Below, in pieces: positions 23,303-33,719 of a stretch of 64,000 bases of DNA. The DNA lies in the NCBI GenBank assembly GCA_030248195.1, contig JASAND010030481.1, forward strand, positions 16,979-80,978, given 5' to 3'. A model generated the notes under the pieces. It searched no databases. It saw only the letters and a list, made by a program, of their open reading frames with translations, and was not told the origin of the DNA. The DNA comes from Trissonchulus latispiculum. Its lineage: Eukaryota > Nematoda > Enoplea > Enoplida > Ironidae. The translations under genes and the position numbers were made by a program. Positions within the stretch are counted from its first letter, which is position 1; each line of letters opens with the position of its first letter.

Positions 23303-24227
23303 ATGCCCAGGTATAGAATCGGAAACAGCGAACTTAGAAATTTAGGTTTAGTCATGGATGAACAAAATATTGACAATAATTTGCTTCAAAATTTCTTTCC
23401 TATTTCTCTTCCGCCAAAATTGACAGGAGAGAGTGGACATAATGTTTTTGAATGGTTTGATACCTTGAATAGAATTTCTGAAGCAAATGGCTGGAATGAC
23501 GAAAAGAAATTGCGCTGTATAAAAGGACACTTAGACGGCAAAGCGGCTCGATTGTTGCCAGATCTAACTGGAGCTGATTAGGCTACAGCTGACTCGCTCA
23601 GGGTAGCCCTTGAGTCTAAGTTGTGTGATTCGAAAGAGAAGGATCTGCAGTGGATAAGACTTACTGAAATTCGTCAACAAGCATCTGAAACTGTTGAAAT
23701 TTTTAAGCATAAGCTTTCTAAAATCGCGAGGCAAGCTTATCCGGATAAAACTAGAGAGCAAGTCGCTCAACTGCTTCTAAAACATTTCATCCACCAGTCG
23801 TTACCGGTCATTCGAACCCAGAAACTCTTGAAACGGCAGTTAGACTTGCAAAACGGGTGGAATATGCAGTCTCTACTGCAACAGGTTCAGACAAAAGCTT
23901 CGCTGACGTAAATAAACAGCTTGAGGAACTTAAGTTACAAAATGAACGTCTTGTAGCTTCCGTTATAAAACTGACAGCAAATATGGCAAACCAGCAAAGT
24001 TCCGTATGTGCAGTGCAAACTCCTGCTTTACAGACGACCGTCTTAAACGTTTAGAATCTCAGGTGCAAAAATTGTGTGATGCAGACAAACCGTCAGAAAG
24101 ACAGAACAATCGCAGTGATGTAGAATGTTATATTTGTCACAATAAGGGACACATTGCTAGGCAATGTGCTCTGCGACGGCGTGAAACTTCGGTTAAATCT
24201 GTGGTTTCAAAACGTCAGGTAAACTGA
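23303..24227 (+). pseudogene. gag: Gypsy gag, broken
   Basis: The frame opens with MPRYRIGNSELRN as in the complete copy. It is stopped at 23579 after about 92 codons, resumes in other frames at 23621 and 23857, and reaches a CCHC zinc knuckle (CYICHNKGHIARQC) near 24126-24167. At least one stop and two frame changes separate the pieces. The encoded capsid/nucleocapsid protein would bind element RNA; this copy cannot make it. Confidence 0.85.
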
Positions 24228-24299
24228 TGAGGCGGCGGAGGAGGCAAGGGTCGATCCTGTTTCACAAGTAGACTACCCGTTGAACACTAGAAATTTTGT

Positions 24300-25743
24300 A
24301 TGTAATGTTTGTAATTATTTGTTTGAAACGTGTGCAAAAATTACAATGTCTGCTCAGAATCCTTTGCATGTTTCCGGAAAAATCAACGGTCGTCAAACGA
24401 ACATATTATTAGACACGGGGTCAAGCGTAACATAATCTCTAAGAAATTTCAGTCGTTATTTCCCCAAGTTAAATTGCAGAAATGTTGTTGTAATCCAAAG
24501 GGTGTAAGTGGTGTGAATTTAAATATAACAGGGTTGTGCTTATTATCTGTTTCATTCGGGGGTGATCAGATGGAAGTCCCGTTTATTGTAGCCGAAGAAG
24601 TTATAGTTGACTGTTTGTTAGGAATGAGTTTTATCAAAGATCAAAAGCTTCAGCTTGATTTTAATAATGACCACGTGACGTTCCCAGATGGTTCAATCTT
24701 ACCTATCACTTCAAATGTAATGCCACAGAAATTCCTTCATAATCGCCCAGTTGCTGCTGAAGTTTTCGATGATGTTCAGTTTAGAATTACCCTACGTAGG
24801 GGATCAACAGTTCCGGCCCACTCTAAAGTATTGTTCAACGGTGTAGCAGGGATATTTTCTGAGAACACTTTCCTTTTCGAGCCAACTACGGACATACCAC
24901 GTCTATCTGCAGAATGCGCATTGGTCCGTCCGAAAGCAGGCAGACTACCAGTATTAGCTGTCAATAATTCCAATAAACCAATTAGGCTGAAAAAGGGAAA
25001 GATACTAGGGCATCTTCGTCCATATGTTGGGGAAGTTAAAGTGCCCACTGTTAGTAACGGTAAAGTGTCAAAGGACTCTAGCGAAAACGTAACTGGGTGC
25101 TTTACTGTAGCCGAAGACGGCGGCACAGTTAAGCCATCGTTTGCTTTGCCACCCGGTGTTAGCTTCGAGAAAATAGGTTGTCGTGAAAATTCTGGTGAAG
25201 TGGCACAGATGTGCTCTTTACTGCACGAAAGTGGTGATGTGTTTTCCCAGAATGACAGAGAAATAGGACGGTGTCGTCACTCATAATATTGATACGCAAG
25301 GGTATAACCCTGTTAAACAACGATATCGCAGGTTGGCACCACATGAACAACAGGTGGAACATGACCACGTTGAGGATATGAGGAGCCGTGGCATTATAAC
25401 ACCGTCGAACTCTCCATGGGCATCACTGGTGGTGATTGTCACAAAGAGAGACGGTTCCGACCGTTTCTGCATAGATTTTCGCAAGGTGAACTCCCTTACA
25501 AGGAAAGATACCTATCCAATTCCACGAATAGATGAAACCATAGACACTCTAACAGGGGCAAAGTATTTTACAACATTAGACCTTTCCAGCGGTTACTGGC
25601 AAATCGGCGGCGCACCTGAGGACCGAGAGAAAACGGCGTTTGTCACAAGAGAAGGGCTCTTCGAATTTACGGTTATGCCTTTCGGCTTAACAAACGCACC
25701 GGCTACTTAATGGAAACGGTGCTCAAAACTTGTTTAAGGAAAT
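24300..25743 (+). pseudogene. pol: Gypsy pol fragment (protease and partial RT), broken
   Basis: The retropepsin region near 24400-24440 keeps LLDTGSS in one frame, but a base loss follows it. The next frame runs to 25286 and reverse transcriptase resumes at 25333 with the fingers and palm (DLSSGYWQI, FVMPFGLTNAPAT-type block). The sequence ends at 25743, before the catalytic YxDD of the full copy, where homology breaks off. Only a decayed fragment remains. Confidence 0.85.
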
Positions 25744-25746
25744 TCG

Positions 25747-26722
25747 CCGTAAAATTAAACTAAGGGTGTTGATTTGAAGGTCTCGTCGAGCCCGATTATC
25801 TGAGGCGTGATAATCTTCCAACTGCTGTTCTTGAGCTGCTATCATAAAAATGTAGTTTTTGCAAAAACATGACCAAATTGTCTCCAGTGATTGTGGAGCA
25901 TTCACTATGCAAGCTAGAGGGTTGCCACTTAGTGGACGTGCTTTACACAAAACACCCTGGGTCCCTTTTATTAGTTGTCCCGATTGCTGCTTGCTAGCTG
26001 AAGTGGCGGCTTCCCAAAGTTGGGAAAAGTAGGCAAAATCCAGGAGGCGCAAATATTTTAGCTAATTTCTTCATAACGAAAAGTGATTTCACGATAATTA
26101 AAAAAGGGCCCCCAGCTATTTGCCAGTTGAATCGAATGGTGCAGCCGATGCCTCACGAAGAAATTTACGTTAGTCTGCCAAAAACCTGGAAAATTAAAGT
26201 TCTTCGAAAATGCAGCAAAATAGTTTCCGAAACTCGAAGTTAGTTGCATTTCATTCATGAGAAAGAGAAAATGCTAAGCTCCATTTTGACATAAAGTGGC
26301 TTCGTAACTCCAAGGAACAAATGAGTAATAAAGGTTCAAAGGTGAAGTCTCCAAAAGGAATCACCGCCTTAAAAAGCAGCTCAAAGCCCATACTATACCC
26401 GCCTTGCCGATCCTTTCACTGTACCCGCCTTGTCGATGCTTTCACTGTACCCGACTCGTTTGTTTACATCGCCATTTTCCAAATCTGTCTCTTAGCATTT
26501 CTGCGGGAACACCAACAATTTGTGAAGCCTACAATATTCGGAAAAACTACATTTCTGGTTGACGTATTTAATATATCCGGAGTAGTATAGTGGTAGGTAT
26601 CTCCGCCTTTCACGCGGAAGACCGGGGTTCGATTCCCCGCTCCGGAGTAAAGTTTTGCTAAACAAAATTGATTTTCCAGCAGGGCTTGGACATAACGACT
26701 GGCAAATTCCACTATGCTTTCT
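25747..26722. repeat. Duplicated block, copy 2 (partner 21628-22577)
   Basis: It starts immediately after the Gypsy breakpoint and ends where the plus-strand non-LTR element begins. It carries the right part of the TTAA element and the variant tRNA. The ~26-bp CTGTACCCGCCTTG-type unit before the tRNA is present one more time than in copy 1. Confidence 0.85.
26576..26647 (+). tRNA. Asp-bodied tRNA with Glu anticodon (TTC)
   Basis: It is nearly identical to the tRNA-Asp at 22437-22508: same acceptor, anticodon and T stems and the same downstream TTTT. The loop, however, reads CTTTCAC, so the anticodon is TTC (Glu) instead of GTC (Asp). A second change lies in the D loop (GTGGTAGGTAT against GTGGTTAGTAT). 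The cloverleaf still folds. It may be a functional anticodon switch, a mischarging tRNA or an early pseudogene. Confidence 0.9.
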
Positions 26723-26723
26723 T

Positions 26724-28229
26724 TAATTCAAAACAGGAAGGACTACTCAATAGCATGCGCGAAATGTGGCCAATGGTCACACAGAGTCTGTCTGGGCTTT
26801 ACGGTCAGGCAGTTATTGGCTGCCAACTCAAATGGATGGTTCTGTTCCTATTGTCCTCCCTCCCCACCCAGTACCCTTCAGGGACGCCTGCTCCGCCACC
26901 TCCTACTCCAACTAGCCCCCTCCAAAGTACCCCTGCCGTTGGCTCCCCACCCACTCCTTGCACTGCCGCCCCTGCCCTCGCTGCACCTGCAGCTGCTACT
27001 GCTGCTGCTGCCGCGGCCACCACTGCCGCCCCTGCTCTCGCTGCACCTGCAGCTGCTACTGCTCCTGCTGCCGCGGCCACCACTGCCACCCCTGCCCTCG
27101 CTGCACCTGCAGCTGCTACTGCTGCTGTTACTGCGGCCTCCGCTGGCCGTCGTAGCCCACCGCCTATCCCTCGCCAACGACACCCCAAAATCAAACAGTC
27201 CGCTCGGCCCTTACGGATACTGCAATGGAACTCAAACGGGCCAGTGTCAGCAAAAAGGCGGAATTGGAAAAATTGCTTCACAGCAAAAAGGTGGATGTCC
27301 TGGTGCTCCAAGAAACTCATCTGCAGCCGGCTAAGCCATTCAGTATCAAAGGCTACTCCACATATAGAGCGGACCGTACGGTGAAGAGGAACCCGAATGC
27401 CCAGGGAGGCAAAATCGGAGGCGGTGTAGCCACTCTGGTCAGACATGGAATCCAACACCACACCATCCCCCATCCTGCCTCCGCCGACAAGACCACAGAA
27501 TCTGTCACAGTCCGAATCTACGAAGGCAGGCAACTGACTATCACGAACATCTATGTTCCGCCGGTGGTTAGATCGCCGGGTGACGGTAGACAGCAGCTGT
27601 TCGACCCTTCCTCCCTGCCGGCCTGCAGGGGGTCACTGGTTCTAGGTGACATCAATGGACATAGCCCCTTATGGGACAACTCCACTCACTCAGCAGATGC
27701 AGTGGGTGACGCCTTCGAAGCCTGGATAGAGGCCAAAGGCCTTGTCCCGGTAAACGATGGATCGAGGACGCGAACCAACCCCGTCACCGGGAACGGCTCA
27801 GCACCTGATGTCTCAGCTGCCCATTCTTCCCTAGTCCTTTCCATCAGCTTGGCGGTGGACGCTTCGCCTGGAGACTCGGACCACCACCCAATCTGGCTGT
27901 CGATTGACGCGGCTGGACCGCGTGTGAAGAAGAAAATCAAGCACCAGCGGCTAGCAAAAACGGACTGGCCTAAATTCGAAAAGCTTCTCGATGAGAAGCT
28001 AGCCGACATCAGCAACGCATCTGACCTAAAGCTCGCCCAGCTAGTCCATCTCTTCAGTAAAGCTGTCACCGAGGCCCAGGACGCCAGCGCCCCCTTTGGG
28101 GACTCCAGAACCCCTGTTCCCTGGTGGAGCCAGGAAGCCGACGATGCCATCAGAAAGCGTGAACGCCTATCCACCGAAGCTCGCCGTGACCCGGCCAAGC
28201 TGGAAGATTGGAAAGAAGCCTGCAGATAA
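26724..28229 (+). pseudogene. Non-LTR N-terminal part: PHD finger, Ala-rich linker, endonuclease
   Basis: A Cys/His finger (CAKCGQWSHRVC, later WFCSYC) lies near 26753-26860 and resembles the PHD fingers known in some non-LTR proteins. It is followed by three ~90-bp repeats (about 26950-27130) encoding Ala/Pro-rich sequence with (GCT)n. The AP endonuclease then starts at ILQWNSNG (about 27220) and includes LVLQETHL, LGDINGHS and SDHHPIWL. The finger, linker and endonuclease lie in three different frames, so there are shifts near 26860 and 27235. An in-frame stop at 28227-28229 ends this part. Confidence 0.8.
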
Positions 28230-30954
28230 GCTAGGATCGTCATCTCTAACTCGAAGCGGGAGCACTGGGCCAGATATGTTTCCAGACTAAACCCTCGAAC
28301 AGACCCGACTGAGATCTGGAGAACGGTCAAAAATATCAGCGGAAAAGCCAAATCAGCGCCGTCCGGAGCATGCCTAGCCAGAAATGGGAAAATCTTATAA
28401 ACCCCTCTGGCCAAGGCAAATGGCTTCATCAAAGAATATGGTCAAGTAGCCTCGGTTAAAACTTCAAAAATCAGCTGAACCAGCCTTGCCACCACGACCC
28501 GGATGAACCAGAGGAGTGTAGCCCTTTCACTGCTGGCGAACTGCAGCTGGCCCTGCAGCGGCTAAAGGCGAATGCAGCCCCCGGTCCTGATCGGATCCGC
28601 AACGTTAGCCTTAGGCACCTTACATCACTGGGCGAAGAAATCTGTTGACCATTTGCAATAGATCTCTCCTGGAATCTGGCTGCCCAGCTGTCTGGAGAAG
28701 GGCTAAAATTATTCCTATTGCCAAGCCGGGAAAGAACCCGTCTCAGATTCAGAGCTACAGACCTATTGCCCTCACGTCGTGCCTGGCAAAGGTCATGGAG
28801 CGCCTGGTTCTGGGTCGGCTCACATACTTCCTGGAGCGAAGCCAAGCCATCACCAAGTACCAAGCGGGATTTAGAAGACTAAGATATACACAAGATCAAG
28901 TCTTAAGAATCACCCAATCCATCAGTGATGGATTCAATCAACGAAAACCAGCTCATCGTACGGTTATGGCCCTAATAGACTTCTCCAGGGCGTTTGATCG
29001 TGTTTGGCATCCTGGTCTGATGAAAGCCCTCCTTCAACTCAACGTGCCCCGATGCATTATACAGTGGGTAAAGAATTTCCTGAATGACAGATTCTACGCC
29101 GTAGAATTTGAGGGCGCTATCAGTCGGTCCAGAAGATTTGCCTGTGGTGTCCCTCAAGGGTGCGTTCTGTCTCCCACGCTCTTCCAGAGCTTCATCAACT
29201 CCTTGGCCGAGGTCATCACGGAGGGATTTGAATTCTCTCTCTTTGCGGACGATGTTGCTATCTGGTCTAAACACCCCAGCCCACTGTAGCGGCGGGCCAT
29301 ATACAAGAAGCCCTCAACGCCATTGAGAAGTGGCCAGAACTCAACAAAATGACCATCAATGTCCAGAAATGTGAATGTTGCCTATTCACAACTTGGAATA
29401 AGGAGCGAAACTTCTGCCCTGACCTGTACATCTGCGGCCAACGGATCCCAACTACCAAAACTTCCACATTCCTGGGAGTGAAATTTGATCCGTCTCTCTC
29501 CTTCAGGGCCCATATTGACCACCTCATCACCAAGCTACGGAAAAGCAACAACATCCTACGCTCCCTGGCCGGAACGTCCTGGGGATGCAGCAAAGAGAAC
29601 CTCAGAATGGTGTACCTGGCGTACATTGCCTCCGCTATTGAGTACTGCGGGCCTGCCTGGATGACCACGACTGCCCCCAGCAACCTGCAAACGGCTCCAG
29701 GTAATCCAAAATGAAGCCGCCCGAGCGATCACTGGTTGCTCACGAGATTCCCCGGCCGATTTGACTGTGAAAGAAGCCGGACTCGTTCCTCTCCATGTTC
29801 GGGCCAAAATCCTCACTGCAGTGGCCTACGAGAAATACCAGTGCCTGCCGGACAACAACCCTACTGCAGATTCCTTCAACTCACCAGTGGCCAGGAGGCT
29901 AGTCTCTCAGAAATCATGGAGAGAAGAAGGTAGATCCCTAGCTACGGAAGCCGCCGTCGCCAACCTGCCCCTGGGGAAACTGGCTGCAGCTAGTCCATTC
30001 CCTCCTTGGAAATCTCCGCCTGGCCTCTCCGTCATAGCGGGGATCCCTGGTGTCTCTAGGAGGAATCCACCAGAGAAACGGAAAGCAACTACGGAATCTG
30101 CCATAAGTACCTTGGACCCTGTCGATATCACCATCTTCACTGATGGGTCGGCACAAGAAAGAACGAAGAACGGAGGAAGTGGAGCCCATATTATTTACCA
30201 CCGAGAAAACTTGACCAGGAACCTAATGGAACCGGCAGGCGTGCTGACCTCGAGCTTCGGTGCAGAACTGAGAGCTCTGGACGCTGCACTGCGCTGGACG
30301 CAGGATGTCTCCACCGACGAAGACAGGAGCATCAGGATCTTTTCTGACTCTCAGGCCCTACTGAAAAAGTTGCAGTCCGGACCCAGCAGAGCCTCCACGG
30401 AATTGGAAGCGTCAGTCTGGAGCCGCATAGCTGGAATCCTGTCGGCACAACCCAGAACCATGTCCATCAACTGGTTACCCGGTCACTCGGGTATTCAGGG
30501 AAACGAGACCGCAGACCGACTGGCCAACTTAGCCAGTAGCCTCAGCCAATCAGAAACCGAAGTGGACTTCAGTGCGGTCAAATGCCTCATTTCCAGGCAC
30601 TTTACCGACCAGTGGATTTCAGGTCTCAGGCCAGACAGACTCTGTTATCTTAACCACATCCCGCGCGCCCTCAGCCCCTCTGAACTCAATCTCAAAAGAA
30701 GAGAGAGAACAGTCCTTTCCCAACTCAGGGTTGGCGGGTTTACCCTGCTACTAAACTGGTTTTTGTACCGCATCGGGGCAGCAGCGGATCCTTACTGCAG
30801 GTTCTGTCCAGGCCAAGAAGACACCCTGCAGCGCCTCATTTCCTCCTGCCCTCAGGCTAACAGGGCCCGTGTTCTCCACCTGGGGCCCATCCCCCTCAGT
30901 CCAAGCCCTCTGGGCCTATTTCGTCCAGTCAGTCCAAACCCCTGGAGGTCCTAG
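28230..30954 (+). pseudogene. Non-LTR C-terminal part: reverse transcriptase and RNase H
   Basis: Open segments at 28645-29289 (RT with ALIDFSRAFD, GVPQGCVLSPTLF and FADDVAIW), 29349-29714 (RT C-terminal) and 29761-30954 (RNase H with FTDGSAQE, FSDSQALL and LPGHSGIQGNE, then a CRFC...C finger) follow one another. They are separated by stops and frame changes, for example after 29284 and near 29700. The RT active site reads FADD. The element is clearly older than the one at 13755-17220. Confidence 0.85.
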
Positions 30955-31058
30955 CCTTTCTCCGGGAACGCGGACGGCTCCACCCTGGTGGGGCTGCCCG
31001 GGTCGATTGACTTTGGTCAAGTGGCCGGAAGCAACAACAACAACAACAACAACAAGGT

Positions 31059-31463
31059 TGTGATGAATGTCAAGAGATTTACGGGTGTACTATTCCCTCT
31101 GATATAGCCAGAAAGCTTAGCAGAAAAGATGCAGTTTTAAATGTGGAAACTAATCGGGATAACTTTGTTCGAAAGTGTAATGGCATGCAGTACTACACTA
31201 GCAAGAAATTTAGAAATGAAAATATCTGGATTTTACCATTCGACATTTCTGCTTGTCCTTTGTCCTCAGCTATGGAACTGCAGCTGGAGCTATATCTGAA
31301 TGATAAAAAATTTTCTACAGCGGATTGGCCTATTTCGATGGTGGCAATCATTTCGGCGCCCTGGTCCGTTGGAATAACGAATAATGAAAGCCCCCCCTTT
31401 ATCTGCAGACTACAACGCACCAGGAGCAACTGGGAGCTTTGCCATTTATACTATTTGACGTAG
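31059..31463 (+). other. Unassigned ORF fragment next to the (CAA)n tail
   Basis: A frame runs out of the CAA tail and continues with CDECQEIYGCTIPSDIARKL for about 135 codons. Two Cys pairs near the start and regular composition suggest it was once coding, perhaps a host exon or another transposon into which the non-LTR element inserted. I do not recognise it. Confidence 0.3.
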
Positions 31464-31673
31464 CTTCGTATTGCTAAATGCCTAATTTTATGACATGAGT
31501 GACATGACTAGTCTATTATTTCAGTAATGTATACGTACATAAGTATAATATACTTACATAAGACCATGCTTTGCAATCATACTATTAGAATTTGCATATT
31601 TGAGCTGACTCTCTAGTCTCAGCTTAACCTGTACATATACGTATGCTAGCTGTATCTACATTACGTTACCTTC

Positions 31674-31862
31674 TGAAAAGATCCAGCCCAACCAACAAGG
31701 CTCTCAGCAATAAAGACACGTCAGCGTTTTACTCGACAATGTTCCAAAACATCACAAGCTGCAACTACCTGCAGCAACCACTTGAGTAAAGGATCAGATC
31801 ACACTCAAAATCTAATCTAAAGCTCTTTTATATTTTTGATTGACACTACTATGGTTTTCACA
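31674..31862 (-). repeat. Gypsy 3' LTR
   Basis: 189 bp. On the minus strand it runs from TGTGAAAACCATAGTAGTG to GGATCTTTTCA, and differs from the 5' LTR at four sites, one of them inside the terminal TGTG(A)/TGTC(A). Confidence 0.95.
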
Positions 31863-31878
31863 TTCCCCCCCCCTCTTA
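31863..31878 (-). promoter_or_regulatory. Polypurine tract
   Basis: On the minus strand AAGAGGGGGGGGAATG directly precedes the 3' LTR, where plus-strand DNA synthesis is primed. Confidence 0.85.
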
Positions 31879-32129
31879 AAAATGGTAGCGTCTATAAAAA
31901 CGGAAAATGCGACTAAAACAAAGCTGAGATTAAGACAAACCACCATACAAAAATGCATATTGTATAAATAATCACAACAGAAATAAACAAAAATGACCAA
32001 TACGTATGTCTAATAGTACACCGGCTCTGCATAGTTCTTACGGTCACTATATAAATTAACTTTCAACAAAATTTGCATGTAACTGATACAGAGGACCTGA
32101 GCATCCTTACAGTTACATAATTTCATGTC

Positions 32130-33252
32130 TTATTCCAAATTTCCCTTGAAGATAGCTTTCAGGGCAAGCTTTCCAGATTTACTAAAGTGCAAGTCCCCTT
32201 CCCTGAAGTAGGCTGGGTTCACCAGAAGATCGTGTATCTTGAGGATTTGCACAGTTGAATTGGTGGTCGCGAGCCCTGCTAAAGCAACGTTAACCTTCCT
32301 TAGCAAGCTCTGCAAGCGAGATGGCTTGCCGTCTGGGCGAGAGTCACAAAGTCTGGGAGGGATCTCACAGAGCAGCAAACGCTGGTTGGGGCGCTCTTCT
32401 GTAAATCGCTTGACCTGCTTCTCAAACTGCGATAGCACGCTTTTAAATTTGCTAGGCATCGGTGTACCCTCTCTTTCATTCACCCGACGATCCGGAAGGC
32501 TTAGGTTATTTGTACCTCCAAGGATCACACACCCTACATACCCTGAGTGACGTGCAAGCCGAGCCACCTTCAATATTGAAGGCTTAGGTTATTTGTACCT
32601 CCAAGGATCACACCTTCAATATTGTCTGGATTCGAGCACCGGGTACGCAAACCATGTCGTAGACATCATTCTGTTCCAACCCTCTACCTAGCGAATCCGA
32701 TACTAAGAGATACTTGGGAAAATGAAATTGCCCGTTGAAGTATCCCCTGATTACCTCCAACATTTGACCCATGACGTTTTCTCCTGCTAAGTTGACAGAA
32801 GTTGACGCTGCAATTTTCGGGAAAGCGCTGCCTTTCCCTCTGCAGCTCTGTAGTGTGCATCGTGAGGATTGGCTTCGATAAGCCAACTTGTGCCGGTACC
32901 GCATACCTTGCCGGTACCTTTTCTCTCAAAACCTGGTTCTGTTCAAACTTGGCGAACAGGATGCCAAACAAGACGAAATCCTTCACAAGAGACCATTTAG
33001 GTGCGAAGCATTGGCTTGTATTAGTAAAGACTTTCCAATCCTTGGCCATTGATTTACACCGCTTTGGGTCCGGTTCTTGGGCAAGCTGTTAACGAAGGCC
33101 ATCTGCTTCGCCAATGAACGTTTTAGCCCACGTATAGCACTGCTCGGCACTCGAGAACTGCTCACCACAAACACAGATTGAGGCGGGATGCATATCGGAG
33201 AGAAAGTCTTGTACTCCGTAAAACAGCACGGCTTCACCAGTGGCCTAAACAC
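32130..33252 (-). pseudogene. SGNH/GDSL-hydrolase-like ORF in the envelope position of the Gypsy element
   Basis: Downstream of integrase and upstream of the polypurine tract, minus-strand frames 33252-32983, 33049-32684, 32904-32608 and 32573-32130 together carry an SGNH-hydrolase pattern. The nucleophile block SDSLGRG is near 32700, GGTNNL near 32510 and a C-terminal DLHFSK block near 32185. In this fold the Ser and the Asp/His pair form the catalytic site. The first half (33252-32900) is not recognised. A local tandem duplication of about 80 bp (AGGCTTAGGTTATTTGTACC occurs twice, at about 32499 and 32580) breaks the frame between blocks I and III. There are further shifts upstream. The substrate is unknown. 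Esterase-like domains are known in ORF1 of CR1-type elements; here it sits in an LTR element. Confidence 0.65.
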
Positions 33253-33719
33253 AACAATTAGTTAAGGGGACCTGGACGTCCCAATGATTATGCGTTACAG
33301 CCACTGTGACCGCATATTATGTGCTCATGTAATATTAAGATTTCGCAAGCGGTATGGAACAACGGGTGTCCATGGGTAAAAACACATACACGCACACACA
33401 AACAAATAGACATACACATGCATGCACGCATAAACGGGTTCAGGTATACTGGCCGGCCAAGTTCACATAAACCAAACATTTATACACACTCAGAACGTCG
33501 TTCAATCAGAGTTAAAACTTTGACACAAGCAGCATTTATTCGACTCAATCGCTCGTTCACTCATCCTCAAATATACTGACATCAGTCATTCAGTCCCGCT
33601 GCACATGCTTGATGATTTGGTTACTGTGCACCTTTAAAGTCTTTCCACTAATGCTGTCCCTCATTTCATAAATAACTGGAGATATCTGTCGCTTTATCTC
33701 ATTACCTGGTTGCCATTGT
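33253..33719. other. Spacer between integrase and the SGNH ORF
   Basis: It contains a purine/pyrimidine-alternating CACACA/CATACA stretch around 33380-33430. No ORF fits the element's other frames. Confidence 0.5.

Larger units (their letters stand above)
22936..25743 (+). mobile_element. 5' fragment of a Gypsy LTR retrotransposon
   Basis: It is the same family as the complete copy at 31674-38635, in opposite orientation. It contains a 5' LTR (22936-23127), a primer site starting TGGGGGCTCGTCCG at 23130 (first 14 of 18 bases of the tRNA-Pro match, then diverged), gag, protease and the N-terminal half of reverse transcriptase. Homology stops at about 25743 in the middle of the polymerase. RNase H, integrase and the 3' LTR are missing. 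Confidence 0.9.
22757..26372. mobile_element. TTAA-bounded DNA element, copy 2, interrupted by a Gypsy fragment
   Basis: The left end TTAAGGTGGTGATTCCTTTT and the right end (same motif inverted at 26352-26372) match copy 1. The Gypsy fragment 22936-25743 sits after GTCACTTGAGCAG. Compared with copy 1, about 190 bp of element sequence is missing at the right junction, so a deletion removed the 3' part of the retrotransposon together with adjacent element DNA. Confidence 0.55.
26724..31055 (+). mobile_element. 5'-truncated non-LTR retrotransposon (PHD, APE, RT, RNase H)
   Basis: It is the same domain family as the element at 13755-17220: endonuclease, reverse transcriptase, RNase H, C-terminal finger and a (CAA)n tail at about 31032-31055. 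It also retains an N-terminal PHD-like finger and an Ala/Pro-rich linker. Frames are broken many times. The 5' end abuts the duplicated tRNA block. No target duplication was identified. Confidence 0.88.

Noticed and set aside
26805..27533. Long Ala/Gly/Arg-rich ORFs on both strands over the GC-rich linker
   Set aside because: They are by-products of the (GCT)n-rich linker of the non-LTR protein; the real frame is plus strand.
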